Assembly (NCBI GenBank): GCA_016714605.1
Contig: JADKDL010000020.1
Coordinates: 13,303 to 77,302, forward strand
From: Bacteroidales bacterium
GTDB taxonomy: Bacteria; Bacteroidota; Bacteroidia; Bacteroidales; UBA1715
Length of the DNA: 64,000 nucleotides
Direction of reading: 5' to 3'
Numbering within the stretch: position 1 is the first letter of the stretch; the number at the start of each line of letters is the position of its first letter. Of this stretch, positions 10,401 through 17,556 are shown one piece after another. Under the pieces are notes generated by a model. That model saw only the letters and a program-made list of their open reading frames with translations, made no database searches and had not been told where the DNA came from. Both the position numbers and the translations under genes were made by a program.

Positions 10401-11786
10401 ATTACAGGAATTACAACATCACCATATAGCTTTTCAACCGCTCTTACAGGAAATGTCACGTTGGTTTCGGCAAGCGATGGAGAAAATAAGTCGCTCGAGG
10501 TAAATGGTTTTGGCGAAATCACCGTTAGAGATACCGCTTCGGTGGTTTCTGTTTCGGATGAAACTATTTGTTTAGGAGATAATACAGATGTTGCTATCGA
10601 GATACAGGGTGGAACTACACCGTGGTCTGTTTCGGTGAGTGATGGTTTGAACACGACAATTTATCCGATTACTTCTGCATCTGCTCAAATTGGTAGTTTT
10701 GAAGTAGGGAATTATACTATTGTTGCGGTTTCCGACGCTTATTGTACTTCATCCTCATCTGTAATTTTTAGTGTTGCATCTCTGCCTATACCAACTGCGG
10801 TAATTTCTGGCGATGCAATTATTGTTCAGGGAGAAACTGCAAATCTCACAATTAACTTTACTGGAACTGCTCCTTTCAGCATTTTGCTCAACGATGGAAC
10901 GCTTTATTCGGATATCAACACAAGCACCTATAGTATTCCAAAAACACTTGCAAATATTTACACTATAAGTTCAGTCTCCGATGCCCTATGTACGGGAACT
11001 ACATCTGGAAGCGCAACTATAGAATATTCCGATGTTCCTACTGCTACACTTAGTGGAGGAGGAGCAGTTTGTTCAGGAATTGCACTTCCATCGGTTAATG
11101 TTGCTTTTACTGGTAATGAACCGTGGATGCTTGCATTCGAAAGAAATGGTATTGCTGATACGCTCAGAAATATTTCGGAAAGTTCAATAATTATCCCAAC
11201 CGTTGCTAATGTTACTATTACATTGATTTCTGTTTTTGATGTGAATAATATTGAGGGAATAGCAAGTGGTAGTGTTTCGGTATCTGTTAAAGAAGGACCA
11301 AATCTTGGAGGCAACAGAATAATAGAACATTGTTTCGATGAAGAACCACAACTTATGGTGGTTCCGGATAGTGGTTTTGTTGAGTATAAAATAGAACAGT
11401 CTATTGAGACAAATCCACTTGTTCAGTTTACTGAACCCGGTTATCTGGCATACAGCGTAAGCGAGAATAACTGCGAAAGTTTCGACACCGTTTTTGTAAC
11501 CGATGGTTGTACATCTAAGTTTGCCATACCCGAAGCTTTTAGCCCCAATGGTGACGGCCTCAATGATTATTTGCGCATATTTGGTCACCATTTCGAAATA
11601 ATAGAATTTATTGTAGTAAACAAATGTGGAGAACAGGTGTTTCGAGCAACCGATAATGCACTTCGCTGGGACGGAAACTACCATGATAGTCCTGCTCCTG
11701 ATGGAACGTATACTTGGCAAGCACATTACACCGACAGTGAAGGACTTAAAAAATCGGTGAATGGTAAAGTTGTATTAACCCGATAA
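1413..11786 (+). CDS. Giant multidomain secreted protein with T9SS type-B sorting domain (GH-like, LamG, PKD, golvesin)
   Basis: About 3,457 residues. I chose ATG 1413 because it gives a clean signal peptide (MINHLFSKVVLFLLMFVSCN, then ISLLAQ); an upstream GTG at 1359 would add 18 unlikely residues. Residues ~25-680 resemble a clan-A glycoside hydrolase barrel: E387 lies in EVGNELWN (acid/base-like) and E552 in VVCYEGGN (nucleophile-like). Two LamG/concanavalin-like domains follow (~690-880 and ~1080-1255). Next is a long series of PKD/Ig-like repeats with the pattern C-x-G...Y-x-W-x-(L/M)-P. A golvesin/xanthan-lyase-type domain lies at ~2330-2456 and a PKD domain at ~2700-2790. About five repeats of ~88 residues follow (pattern TG-x-x-PW/PF-x-(I/V)). 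The C-terminus (~3369 to end: FSPNGDGLNDY, then WDGNYHDSPAPDGTY) is the gliding-motility-associated type-B T9SS signal. It lies 12 nt upstream of a PorP/SprF gene, the usual partner of type-B substrates. The glycan substrate cannot be read from sequence. Confidence 0.88.
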   Translation: MINHLFSKVVLFLLMFVSCNISLLAQKCIDLGVGIGLDNGEYALIDYFKNNQRWEVADNTGKQWYGCADMNEFKVVNGSYYHYDTDWSCDVNNDAWGEPWDDTYISYWDMMVDQGKIRPDGYPTQIPNSVYRYHTKAEDPAQGVNTSQVVNITQFTRRMYFPQGLPHSGWVLKWEGTGTINFQGLENVVADAGTTSQQTGGSWYPAGYTFSGNDYTFTSNGNGRVVTDLYWMIHGWVLEIVESDPNDPIRNVVMLFPGLEDEYDAGQKFNPQYVERMSQFNSLRYMGYLNSNGIESRRVMADCNPFRYTDMLSWLRWEERTGENWYCLNNGNGGSYEYIIELSNLTKTDPWVNIPYCADEKYTDSLVQLFMEKLDPDLTLYVEVGNELWNFAPEFDGFFWQAAVRVTEYPGLGDFEAHGAHINRIFQRVGEVAGAQNLSRIVRVFAGWPRYTDVNNRTLNYINRDNWDAFATTWYFNLTQSADGDGCVDPATGTNWRSTLYNWWQANQTNQIGFNTMYRDCLLNQFRCTGGFANNSDVVLANYYDKYVVCYEGGNHTMYGCTNGPTGGALDGELNFDNPTYPDYITDNGFVNAIAVADESEQMAEVYEEVIDSLQSAGVKLANHLSFAGSSSCYGVWSFIQPRDLLDPLPDLLAKYPKFRVFSDRIKSSNCTQLEIVLEADSVGAGLSIMLDGFNDYVQPTMTNLPNETANYSFETWIKPTVSDKEQSIFALSNSVGTSALNLLRIREDNKLVWEIFNNGVSVMKLVGNTIVKDTWNQVAVTKNANRYSLYLNGTIVASINATLPSLPKNVFTIGASLSNATGMYFCGEIDEFRYWSVARSQDEIRDFMCKKIPNSYTSFSNLRAYYRFDSPDYINAGVFDRASKSITAQLKNISITARSRYAVSGAALGDESVYLYPSSWTDISLSLRHPDGDMFAVSNLGSGTPDGVHVYLINNTPYYHDVPEYYLGIDTNRTYGVYTTNGTNANYDIHYEYQSNPFALSGISEGNNRLLGREHYGSEFWQHAGALQRLVSKSLDVNCKEQYRGEYCLAYRQAETPVRPGSGMALRNAQVPSGNIDGKILYLDLHDYTVSFWAQGWGEVFNFTGKYSENEQKFSIGPEWEHGLGCSMRTSYNWGNTQYITPNSRIATDDEWKHYTVTRKGTKITIFINGIEAASGNILDAYTINEMHLFNDPQWQTGNYPDGHCGLTIDELQVWDMALDQATIRDWMCKKVTEAHPYECEHLVLYFNFDEGNGSVLEDKRGSSDIVLTTDGSGFQWVRSGAAIGNESVHDYLSPENIQMIHPNGDILTANRTSGSSTGIHLYRIDNMPPVTASTSSASIVNIDSTRYWGMYVVDNYGVVNQQTVIYNYENNTQINLAEEANLRLLSRFDNAASPWLANLTTLPNASSNTIQLTNQAKGEYVIGATTTSALNDYLAPENPVFITETSDTNRTSFCGNETNLIFTVTPDSTATNYVWIVPQFLNGYSNSNTIIVNSSYSGKTIINTTIAVAATNSYGSSDTVFYPIQIVPAPTRADAGPDIILLPPQTSVVLDGNLPLLTETGSWTVSSGNVSFTNNENPNTSVNNIIVGENILQWSISNGVCPASIDSMRLNYAPSPSDIIMADGKVLRLAYCEGQQITIKAVPQEDVSPDSYLWTMPSGMQLVSQNGDEATILIGNGYGGAISVAAVYNGIASPAFVSAAIGISPVPEKPVFVDTPSVLCLNVDQLIAIQYTADKDSVVWTMPFGVYPTVFPKSTTESIEVQGILEVSGYIKAQAYYNACTSVNSADSILVQVRPAPAKPMLYLGTDGGTADAICNNDNAILWVRNYDPSVQYEWQWQTTVDHIRYFGDNNNGAEFTFGNENSNVYVRSVTNAVGCNTSEWYEFYGWARDFNPEEITNLQITNPVAQNALNLTVGQTYTFTVTGTGNLYYWNLPNGFEMVNDGDIYDEVNQIRVIASAAGTLEVFPITQMGCAGNAYELRIAVSGALFPPEYVSGNTTICQSTNLNITVSNVGATEYVWTLPDGTEFVTAVPVLNQIINNAQSGILRVFARTGTNVSTALEINIWINAVALSSTGFVDQYNNPITSVEVCTNDANKPIYHRWSNTNSYIWDIVGSAIQFEPRHEPGHDNDNDYELTNRTSPTDTMMPISWVNWRCRNDGSDGGYLYVTAVNTCGGADVTDSIYYYWAIPMNQQVPEFTSAPTSACVGSSVNYEIKEIPFAQQYIWHVPGGLLVDDIVTTIPSLTASVVNGSGGVVEVYAVSDVCGLSQTTTQYSDPVTIQGEPVGIEFIDAPTAACLGEELTFSVNDIGAGTYNWILPEGLSAVTIDNDDAGAVVSGNWNEENVPNMVNGSALSASNNSTTNSVVFTPEIPRAGLYKVWISYFTSWDTRADVPVTVTHRDGINNMFVNMQVRPEDGIWHELGDFNFNLGTSGSVRIATNASGGSLSVADAVKFELLGMQDDTTITIPVRSAMGGAVCVEAVVPGCASPYRICTDPVNLTGELTTPVFATQETSVCEGMDYLYRISDIGAEAYEWTLPIGMSINGATGTIITGSREVTVSMLTNTGSPVQIAARGIISSCNITSEIVYSQNINFDGAGCKLATPVFILPEDTIYEPEIVRYFITEVEFAQEYVWVLPNGVQQASGSGGEITTTVNYIDIEIDGSLYGLTDRLKVVAKASVIEQSDTAYTTLPLVLIENLPPVAHFSTNVNSVCAGTVLVITNESTNTNGLSYTWNFGLDASPASSTLSTPPNVSYSSSGTKTISLELRNSSNVMVASYSQDIEVLPLPEIASIIIPQSCDGVNSQISINLTGTAPYVLSYRLNGGTLVNETITSNTYTRQIASTDELLIQTLRDNSCTATISQTIVADIYPAFTATISGDASIYEGETSDLQIIFTGTSPWSITLSDGQTFNNITSSPLSISVTEAATYTITSTSDAHCAGQSLGSATISYIGFEYAVISGNDEVCPGENGTLSLALEGMAPWNVTIAGVGGQETITGITTSPYSFSTALTGNVTLVSASDGENKSLEVNGFGEITVRDTASVVSVSDETICLGDNTDVAIEIQGGTTPWSVSVSDGLNTTIYPITSASAQIGSFEVGNYTIVAVSDAYCTSSSSVIFSVASLPIPTAVISGDAIIVQGETANLTINFTGTAPFSILLNDGTLYSDINTSTYSIPKTLANIYTISSVSDALCTGTTSGSATIEYSDVPTATLSGGGAVCSGIALPSVNVAFTGNEPWMLAFERNGIADTLRNISESSIIIPTVANVTITLISVFDVNNIEGIASGSVSVSVKEGPNLGGNRIIEHCFDEEPQLMVVPDSGFVEYKIEQSIETNPLVQFTEPGYLAYSVSENNCESFDTVFVTDGCTSKFAIPEAFSPNGDGLNDYLRIFGHHFEIIEFIVVNKCGEQVFRATDNALRWDGNYHDSPAPDGTYTWQAHYTDSEGLKKSVNGKVVLTR

Positions 11787-11798
11787 AACCCTACAACC

Positions 11799-12797
11799 AT
11801 GAAAAACATTAAAACAACAATACTAACAATTTTTATTGTAATGTGCATTTCTGAAACCCTGTTTGCACAAGATTATATATTTTCACAAACCTCTACATCG
11901 CAAATATATCAAAACCCTGCGGTAGCCGGAAATACGGATCGTTTGTCGGCAACCATTATTCATCGTTTACAATGGCCTTATGAGAATATAGCAACACCAG
12001 CAACCTGCCTAGCTATAGATTTTGTACCCAACATAAAGAACTCCGGCATCTCACTGGTTGCACTTAATGGGCATGACATTGGCACCAAAGAAACAGTGAA
12101 TCAAATAGGTCTGTCATACTCATACAGCATTCAACTTTCAGAAAAACTGATTATTAAAGCAGGACTCAGAGGTGGTTTGTATCACAGAAAATTAGGAAAG
12201 AATTTATTATATGGCGATCAGTATAACGAAAATGGCACACTCACAGGCAACGAGACAGAAGAAAACATCAGTGATAAAGCAATTTACAAAGCAGATTTTG
12301 CTGTTGGAGCTTTGCTTTCATATAAAGAAATATCGTGGATTGGAATTTCAGTTGCTCATGTTACCCGACCCAACATTTCTTTACTGCTCGGAAGTGAAAG
12401 CACTTTACCAATACTGTGGAATATAAATGCAGGTTATATATTCTATCTGAACAAAACGGTGAAAGATAGAAAATCTTTAACACCTACGTTTAGCTGGTAT
12501 AAGCAAGCTAATTTTGCACAATATTCACTGGGAGGTTATTTTTTCAATAAGCCTTTACAGTTAGGATTGTGGTATAAAGGCAATCCATTCGATAGGTACG
12601 AAGGTTCTACCCAAAACCAAGCAATTACTATTGCTGTTGGTCTTTCATTTCAACAACTAAATGTAGAATACAGCTACGATATAAGTCTGAGCAAATTCCA
12701 AAAAAGCGGAGGTGCTCATGAATTCTCAATAACATATAAATTACCTTATGAAGAGAAAAGAGGTAAGGTAAGGTCGGTGTCTGGACCAAAATGGTAA
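11799..12797 (+). CDS. PorP/SprF-family T9SS outer-membrane protein
   Basis: 332 residues with signal peptide (MKNIKTTILTIFIVMCISET, then LFAQ). The mature start DYIFSQTSTSQIYQNPAVAG is characteristic of the Bacteroidota PorP/SprF family (14-strand barrels required for secretion or surface retention of particular T9SS substrates). The rest is beta-rich with barrel-like strands such as IGLSYSYSIQLSEKL and ITIAVGLSFQQLNVEYSY. It starts 12 nt after the giant type-B substrate, so the two are almost certainly co-transcribed and this protein is inferred to be the dedicated export or anchoring partner of the upstream gene. Confidence 0.9.
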   Translation: MKNIKTTILTIFIVMCISETLFAQDYIFSQTSTSQIYQNPAVAGNTDRLSATIIHRLQWPYENIATPATCLAIDFVPNIKNSGISLVALNGHDIGTKETVNQIGLSYSYSIQLSEKLIIKAGLRGGLYHRKLGKNLLYGDQYNENGTLTGNETEENISDKAIYKADFAVGALLSYKEISWIGISVAHVTRPNISLLLGSESTLPILWNINAGYIFYLNKTVKDRKSLTPTFSWYKQANFAQYSLGGYFFNKPLQLGLWYKGNPFDRYEGSTQNQAITIAVGLSFQQLNVEYSYDISLSKFQKSGGAHEFSITYKLPYEEKRGKVRSVSGPKW

Positions 12798-12988
12798 GTA
12801 GATATAGGAAATCCTTTAAATTTATTAATAGTATAAAAATTAACAGGATGACCTATAGTATTATAAATATTTTTGATTAGTTTAGCACTGAGATTTGGGA
12901 AACTCAAAAAAAATATTAATCAAAAAAAATTCATACTCTCTTTGGCTTTGCATCCCTTGAGTTAAGGGGAGTTTAAAATTATTCACAA

Positions 12989-14587
12989 ATGAAAAAACAA
13001 AAAAGGAATGCACTAATTTTAGTGTTACTGGGCTCTGTTTTAATAGCCACAAACATGTTTTCACAAGATCCAAATTTTCATATCTACCTGTGTTTTGGAC
13101 AGTCGAATATGGAAGGTCAGGGTACAATAACTACAGCCGATAAGATTGTAGACAGCAGGTTCAAGGTGTTTCAGTCGCTCGATTGTTCAAATATGTCGAG
13201 AACCAAAGCTACATGGTACACAGCAGTTCCGCCTTTATGCCAATGCTATTCGAATCTTTCTCCTGCCGACTACTTTGGAAGAACCATGGTTGCAAACCTG
13301 CCCGACAGCATAACTGTAGGTGTGATAAATGTAGCCATTGGTGGCTGCGACATAAGAATATTTGATAAGGATATTTATACGGATTATGATTCTACATACA
13401 AAGATGCTTGGTTTGCCGACAAAGTGAAAATGTATAATGGCAATCCGTACAAGCACCTTATGGATTTGGCAAAGCTTGCTCAAAAAGACGGAGTGATAAA
13501 AGGAATTCTTTTGCATCAAGGAGAAACAAACACAGGCGATGCTAAATGGCCAACGTATGTAAAGAAAATTTATAATGATATGATAACTGAACTTTCTCTT
13601 TCTGCTACAGAAGTTCCTTTGTTGGCAGGACAAGTTGTTGATGCTGCTTATAATGGATGTTGTTCAAGCATGAATACAATCATAAATAGACTTCCAGACA
13701 CGTTGGCAAATTCTTATGTAATATCTTCAAAAGGTTGTCCTGATTTAGCCGACAATGCCCATTTTAATGCCGAAGGTTATAGAACTCTTGGACGAAGATA
13801 TGCGGTTACAATGCTCAATACAATGGGCAAAGAAGCTGTGTATGCCGAAGCTGAATGTGGAACCGTAGGAGAAAATATGATGATAAGTGCCGACAAACTC
13901 GCTTCTAATGCAAGTTATGTAACCAACCTTCCTAATCAAACAAATACTACACAAGCTCCAACTACGCAATCAAATTCCATAGAGATGAGCTTCACGCTGG
14001 CTTCAGATACTACGTATTATTTGTATGGCAGATTTAACAATCCATCTGCAACAGCAGATTCTTACTGGATAAAAGTTGATAATGAAGCTTATGAATTATC
14101 CGACAATCTATCTACCACCGGTTGGCAGTGGTTGGCTTTGGGAAGTCACAACCTGTCTAAAGGAGTGCATAAAATCAGTTTTGCTATGAACGAGGTTGGA
14201 ACGATGCTAGACAAACTGGTGTTGAAAAACACTCAAATTATACCGGTAAGCATAGGTGAAGAGGCTGCTGTTGTTTTTGCACCTGAAATTACTTTGGTGA
14301 ATTTAGAAGAAGTTACTGATTTGCCCGGATATTCGCTCCAACAAAATATCCCGAACCCACTTACCGGAAAGACAAATATTTCATTTGAAATTCCGGTAAA
14401 AACTTACGTTTCTTTAAAAATTTTCAATATAAAAGGTGTAGAATTAATTGAACCTGCCGGAAAAGAATTTGAAGCCGGAAAACATACTATTGCTTGCGAT
14501 TTAGATTCACTTCAGGAAGGCACCTATTATTATACATTAAAAACAGACAAATATACTGCAACCAAAAGTATGACAGTTAAGAAATAA
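12989..14587 (+). CDS. Secreted CE6-type (SASA domain) acetyl esterase with T9SS type-A tail
   Basis: 532 residues with a signal peptide (to about residue 25). The catalytic domain opens with HIYLCFGQSNMEGQG; S39 in GQSN is the SGNH-like nucleophile of the sialate O-acetylesterase/acetylxylan-esterase (CE6) family. GILLHQGETNTGD and DNAHFNAEGY supply the other conserved blocks, including the Asp/His pair. Residues ~285-400 form a beta-sandwich resembling a carbohydrate-binding module (TTYYLYGRFNNPS, WQWLALGSHNLSKG). The C-terminal ~85 residues (LQQNIPNPLTGKTNISFEIP ... SMTVKK) are a T9SS type-A sorting domain. It probably deacetylates a plant-type or other acetylated polysaccharide on the cell surface, alongside the GH-like giant upstream. 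It is separated from the PorP gene by ~190 nt, so it may have its own promoter. Confidence 0.88.
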   Translation: MKKQKRNALILVLLGSVLIATNMFSQDPNFHIYLCFGQSNMEGQGTITTADKIVDSRFKVFQSLDCSNMSRTKATWYTAVPPLCQCYSNLSPADYFGRTMVANLPDSITVGVINVAIGGCDIRIFDKDIYTDYDSTYKDAWFADKVKMYNGNPYKHLMDLAKLAQKDGVIKGILLHQGETNTGDAKWPTYVKKIYNDMITELSLSATEVPLLAGQVVDAAYNGCCSSMNTIINRLPDTLANSYVISSKGCPDLADNAHFNAEGYRTLGRRYAVTMLNTMGKEAVYAEAECGTVGENMMISADKLASNASYVTNLPNQTNTTQAPTTQSNSIEMSFTLASDTTYYLYGRFNNPSATADSYWIKVDNEAYELSDNLSTTGWQWLALGSHNLSKGVHKISFAMNEVGTMLDKLVLKNTQIIPVSIGEEAAVVFAPEITLVNLEEVTDLPGYSLQQNIPNPLTGKTNISFEIPVKTYVSLKIFNIKGVELIEPAGKEFEAGKHTIACDLDSLQEGTYYYTLKTDKYTATKSMTVKK

Positions 14588-14612
14588 TATCCAGTCACTT
14601 AATACAGTCCAG

Positions 14613-14655
14613 TCACCCCGTCACTAAATTCACAATAATAAAAATGACGGGGTGA
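14613..14655. terminator. Hairpin repeat copy 1 (convergent terminator)
   Basis: Perfect 11-bp arms, TCACCCCGTCA (14613-14623) and TGACGGGGTGA (14645-14655), around a 21-nt loop. It lies between the stops of the convergent esterase and ATPase genes, so a bidirectional terminator is the natural reading. The same stem recurs at 15938, 16603 and 17365. Confidence 0.65.
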
Positions 14656-14668
14656 ATTATTTTATAAA

Positions 14669-15862
14669 TTACATCTGCAAAAAATCAATCAACTTTATAT
14701 GCTTTATTCCCTTGTATGAAGTTGTGGTAGAAAATTCGTCCATCGATATTACATACTTTGGAAAATTGTCAGGGATGGCTAACAAATTTCCGAACTCACG
14801 GTCTATTACTTTCTCGTCTGCCAATAAATAAGCACACTGATAGTATGAAAACTCGCCCTGTTTTTCAGCTATAAAATCTATCTCCTTTTCACCATCTTTA
14901 CCCACCGTTATCTTATAGCCTTGATACAATAACTGATTGTAAACAACATTTTCAATTATCTTATTTATATCACTAGGCTTGTACCCAACAATGCTGTTTC
15001 TTAGACCTAAATCTTGAAAATAGTATTTTTCTCCGGTCTCAAAAATTCTTTTCCCTTTTATATCTTGTCTAGCAACTTTACTAATGAAATAGGCATTGGT
15101 CAAGTATTCCAAATAGGTAATAATCACTGATACTGACTTGGTTTGTTTCTGCGATTTCAAATATTCCGAAATACGATTAGCAGCAACTATGCTTCCAGTA
15201 TTATCGGCCAAAAACCGATTTAGATTTTCAAGAAATGTAATATCTCTAATTTGATTTCTACTTACAATATCACGGTACAATATGGTAGCATAGATGTTTT
15301 TTAGATAATCAAAAACAATTTCATCATCGTTGGGCAGGTTACGTAAATAAGGCAACCCACCATGTTTGAAATAGCGTACTAATGTTTGATTAGATGCAGA
15401 TATATTGTTAAATTTAAGAAATTCACAAAATGAAAGACTCTGAATATGGATTTCAATTTGCCTTCCGCTCAGAAATGTAGCCATATCGCCCGAAAACACT
15501 GCCGAATTGCTTCCGGTAATATATATGTCATAATTACCATCAGACAACAAGCTGCGTAACACTTTTTCGAAACCTTCTATTTGTTGAATTTCATCAATAA
15601 AAAGAATATTTTGTTTATCTGTACTTTTTTCTTTAATAAAAGCATGAAGCTCTTTGTAAGTGGTAATACTATCAAACTCAAACTTTTCAAAATCTATAAA
15701 AATAACATTTGAATCAGGTACTAGACGCAGCAACTCATCCTTAATTTGATGTAAAAGATAGCTTTTCCCTACTCTTCTTTGTCCGGTAAGTACTTTGATA
15801 AGCGATTTTCCATAATATGGTCTTAATCGTTGTAAATAATTTTCGCGCTCTATAACTACCAT
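14669..15862 (-). CDS. AAA family ATPase with DUF4143 C-terminal domain
   Basis: 397 residues. The Walker A motif GQRRVGKS is at residues 27-34, Walker B is ILFIDEIQQI, and sensor-like ITGSNS follows. This is the AAA_14/DUF4143 arrangement: an N-terminal P-loop ATPase and a C-terminal domain with a PD-(D/E)xK-like core. In the C-terminal half, KITVGKDGEKEIDFIAEK matches the DUF4143 block ExDFI. The length is normal for the family. These proteins are very common in Bacteroidota, often in multiple copies; their cellular role is unknown, though nuclease or toxin-like behaviour has been suggested. Hairpins of the 14.6-17.4 kb repeat family flank the gene on both sides. Confidence 0.88.
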   Translation of the reverse strand: MVVIERENYLQRLRPYYGKSLIKVLTGQRRVGKSYLLHQIKDELLRLVPDSNVIFIDFEKFEFDSITTYKELHAFIKEKSTDKQNILFIDEIQQIEGFEKVLRSLLSDGNYDIYITGSNSAVFSGDMATFLSGRQIEIHIQSLSFCEFLKFNNISASNQTLVRYFKHGGLPYLRNLPNDDEIVFDYLKNIYATILYRDIVSRNQIRDITFLENLNRFLADNTGSIVAANRISEYLKSQKQTKSVSVIITYLEYLTNAYFISKVARQDIKGKRIFETGEKYYFQDLGLRNSIVGYKPSDINKIIENVVYNQLLYQGYKITVGKDGEKEIDFIAEKQGEFSYYQCAYLLADEKVIDREFGNLLAIPDNFPKYVISMDEFSTTTSYKGIKHIKLIDFLQM

Positions 15863-15937
15863 ATAAACTATACTTCATTTTTTTACAAATATAATATTTT
15901 TATTAAGTATACTTTATAAAAATAAAGCAATAATTAC

Positions 15938-15982
15938 AATCACACCGTCACTAAATTCCAAATAAAAAGTGACGGTGTGATT
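15938..15982. repeat. Hairpin repeat copy 2, in a divergent promoter region
   Basis: Perfect 14-bp arms (15938-15951 and 15969-15982, core TCACACCGTCAC / GTGACGGTGTGA), followed by a T run. Relative to copies 1 and 3 the stem has C-to-A on the left and G-to-T on the right, so pairing is preserved. A half-copy (ACGGGGTGACTT, 15989-16000) follows directly. It lies upstream of two divergent genes, not behind one, so it is not an ordinary terminator. Confidence 0.75.
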
Positions 15983-16041
15983 TTTTTTACGGGGTGACTT
16001 ATTTTTTGTATTTTTGAAAACAAACAAATCATATCAAAAAC

Positions 16042-16585
16042 ATGGAATCGTTATATCATTTATTACAAACCAGAAGAAGTATAAGAAAATATAAAACTGA
16101 TGCTATTGAGCCTGAAAAATACAGACAATACTAAAAGCAGCACTTATGTCGCCAGCTTCTAAGAGAAGCAATCCGTGGGATTTTATAGTTGTTGATAAAG
16201 CATCATTGCTAGAAAAGCTAAGTGTTTGCAAACCTCATGGGGCAGCATTTTTAAAAGATGCACCTATGGCAATTGTTGTTTGTGCCAATCCCGAAAAAGC
16301 GATGTATGGGTTGAAGATACTTCTATAGCTTCTATAATTATACAACTTGTAGCTCAAGACTTGGGCTTGGGTAGCTGTTGGATTCAAATTAGAAACCGCA
16401 ACTTCACCGACGAGGTAAGTGCAGAACAACAGATTCAAAACTTGCTAAATATACCACAGAATATTGCGGTGGAATCTATCATTTCTATAGGATACCCCGA
16501 CGAAACCAAAGCTGGCTTTGATGAATCTAAACTGCTTAAAGAAAGATTGCACTCAAACTCATTTGGTAAAAACTTTAGTATATAA
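16042..16585 (+). pseudogene. Nitroreductase-family protein, interrupted by two -1 frameshifts
   Basis: The three reading frames together give a complete small nitroreductase (~180 residues). Frame one: MESLYHLLQTRRSIRKYKTD, the family's N-terminal RRSIRKY FMN-binding block. Frame two: ILKAALMSPASKRSNPWDF, matching the conserved ALxAPS...QPW segment, through NPEKAMY. Frame three: WVEDTSIASIIIQLVAQDLG and LGSCWIQI, through to the normal C-terminus (SIGYPDETK). The shifts are near 16128 (CAATA where CAAATA restores the frame) and near 16307 (TATGGG where TATTGGG restores it). Both are single-base losses in short runs, so sequencing error is as likely as decay. If intact, it would be an FMN-dependent NAD(P)H oxidoreductase of unknown substrate. 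A terminator hairpin lies 18 nt downstream. Confidence 0.85.
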
Positions 16586-16602
16586 AAAATCTCCTTGATA
16601 AA

Positions 16603-16655
16603 AGTCACCCCGTCACTTATTTATTTAATATAATTAGTGACGGGGTGGCTTTTTT
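16603..16655 (+). terminator. Hairpin repeat copy 3 with T run
   Basis: Arms at 16603-16617 and 16636-16650 (core TCACCCCGTCAC / GTGACGGGGTGG, one G-T wobble) followed by six T. It lies 18 nt after the nitroreductase stop, placed as an intrinsic terminator. Confidence 0.75.
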
Positions 16656-16675
16656 GATGTATTAAAATTTTTCTT

Positions 16676-17359
16676 ATGGCATACGAACTTAAGCAAGTTG
16701 TACCTTGGGGTAGAACATTGGCCGAATACACCAAAATGTTTAGTCTTTCCGATAAAGACCTAGACCTAAAAATACTTGGAGTTGGCGATGGTCCGGCGAG
16801 TTTTAATGCAGAAATGAATACCAACGGAAAAAAGGTTATTTCTATTGACCCTCTTTACCAATTCACTAAAGACCAGATACAAGAGCGTATATCTCAAACC
16901 AAAGATATTGTTTTGGAACAAACGCAAAATAATGCAGCAAACTTTATTTGGAAAGAATTTACCAACCCTACTGCTTTGGTTACAGCCAGACTAGCTGCTA
17001 TGAATCGTTTTCTGGAAGATTACGAACAAGGCATAAGGGAACAACGGTATATAAATCATGAATTGCCAAAGAAAACAAATTTTGCAGATAAGCAATTTGA
17101 TTTGGCACTTTGCTCACATTTTTTATTGCTGTATTCACAATTGGGAGAAACATTTCATTTGGAAACAATTACCGAAATACTCAGGATAAGTAACGAACTG
17201 AGAATTTTCCCTATAATTGATTTAAACACACAGAAAACTCCCCTACTAAACAGCGTAATAGCACATTTTGAAAAGAATTTTACGGTAAAGATTGTAACGG
17301 TAGAATATGAATTTCAGAAAGGTGGCAATGAAATGTTGGTAATTAGCACAAACAAGTAG
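16676..17359 (+). CDS. SAM-dependent methyltransferase-like protein
   Basis: 227 residues. KILGVGDGPASFNAEM (residues ~32-47) resembles the class I methyltransferase motif I (glycine-rich SAM loop), and KKVISIDPLY resembles motif II with the acidic ribose-binding residue. FADKQFDLALCSHFLLLYS matches motif IV (xFDLVxxSH). Family members similar to this are usually annotated only as methyltransferases, and the substrate is unknown. It is flanked on both sides by hairpins of the same repeat family, so it appears to be its own transcription unit. The sequence is intact, unlike its neighbour. Confidence 0.72.
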   Translation: MAYELKQVVPWGRTLAEYTKMFSLSDKDLDLKILGVGDGPASFNAEMNTNGKKVISIDPLYQFTKDQIQERISQTKDIVLEQTQNNAANFIWKEFTNPTALVTARLAAMNRFLEDYEQGIREQRYINHELPKKTNFADKQFDLALCSHFLLLYSQLGETFHLETITEILRISNELRIFPIIDLNTQKTPLLNSVIAHFEKNFTVKIVTVEYEFQKGGNEMLVISTNK

Positions 17360-17364
17360 TAAAA

Positions 17365-17416
17365 GTCACACCGTCACTAAATTTTTTAATATAATTAGTG
17401 ACGGGGTGACTTTTTT
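17365..17416 (+). terminator. Hairpin repeat copy 4 with T run
   Basis: Arms at 17365-17380 and 17395-17410 (left GTCACACCGTCACTAA, one A/G mismatch with the right arm), followed by six T. It starts 6 nt after the methyltransferase stop. The left arm carries the copy-2 variant base and the right arm the copy-1/3 base. Confidence 0.78.
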
Positions 17417-17439
17417 GAATGACTTTTATGAAAGCAAAA

Positions 17440-17469
17440 AAGTGCAATATTCCGCCGAATATTGCACTT
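17440..17469 (-). terminator. Intrinsic terminator of the amt transcript
   Basis: Perfect 13-bp arms AAGTGCAATATTC (17440-17452) and GAATATTGCACTT (17457-17469) with a 4-nt loop. Read on the minus strand the stem is followed by a T run. It lies ~88 nt after the amt stop. Confidence 0.85.
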
Positions 17470-17556
17470 ATGAACTTGTGTTAACCTAACCAAACCAAAT
17501 TAACACACCTTAAAACAAAGGAAAAAATCTGTAAGTCAAAATAAGACTTAAAAGTA

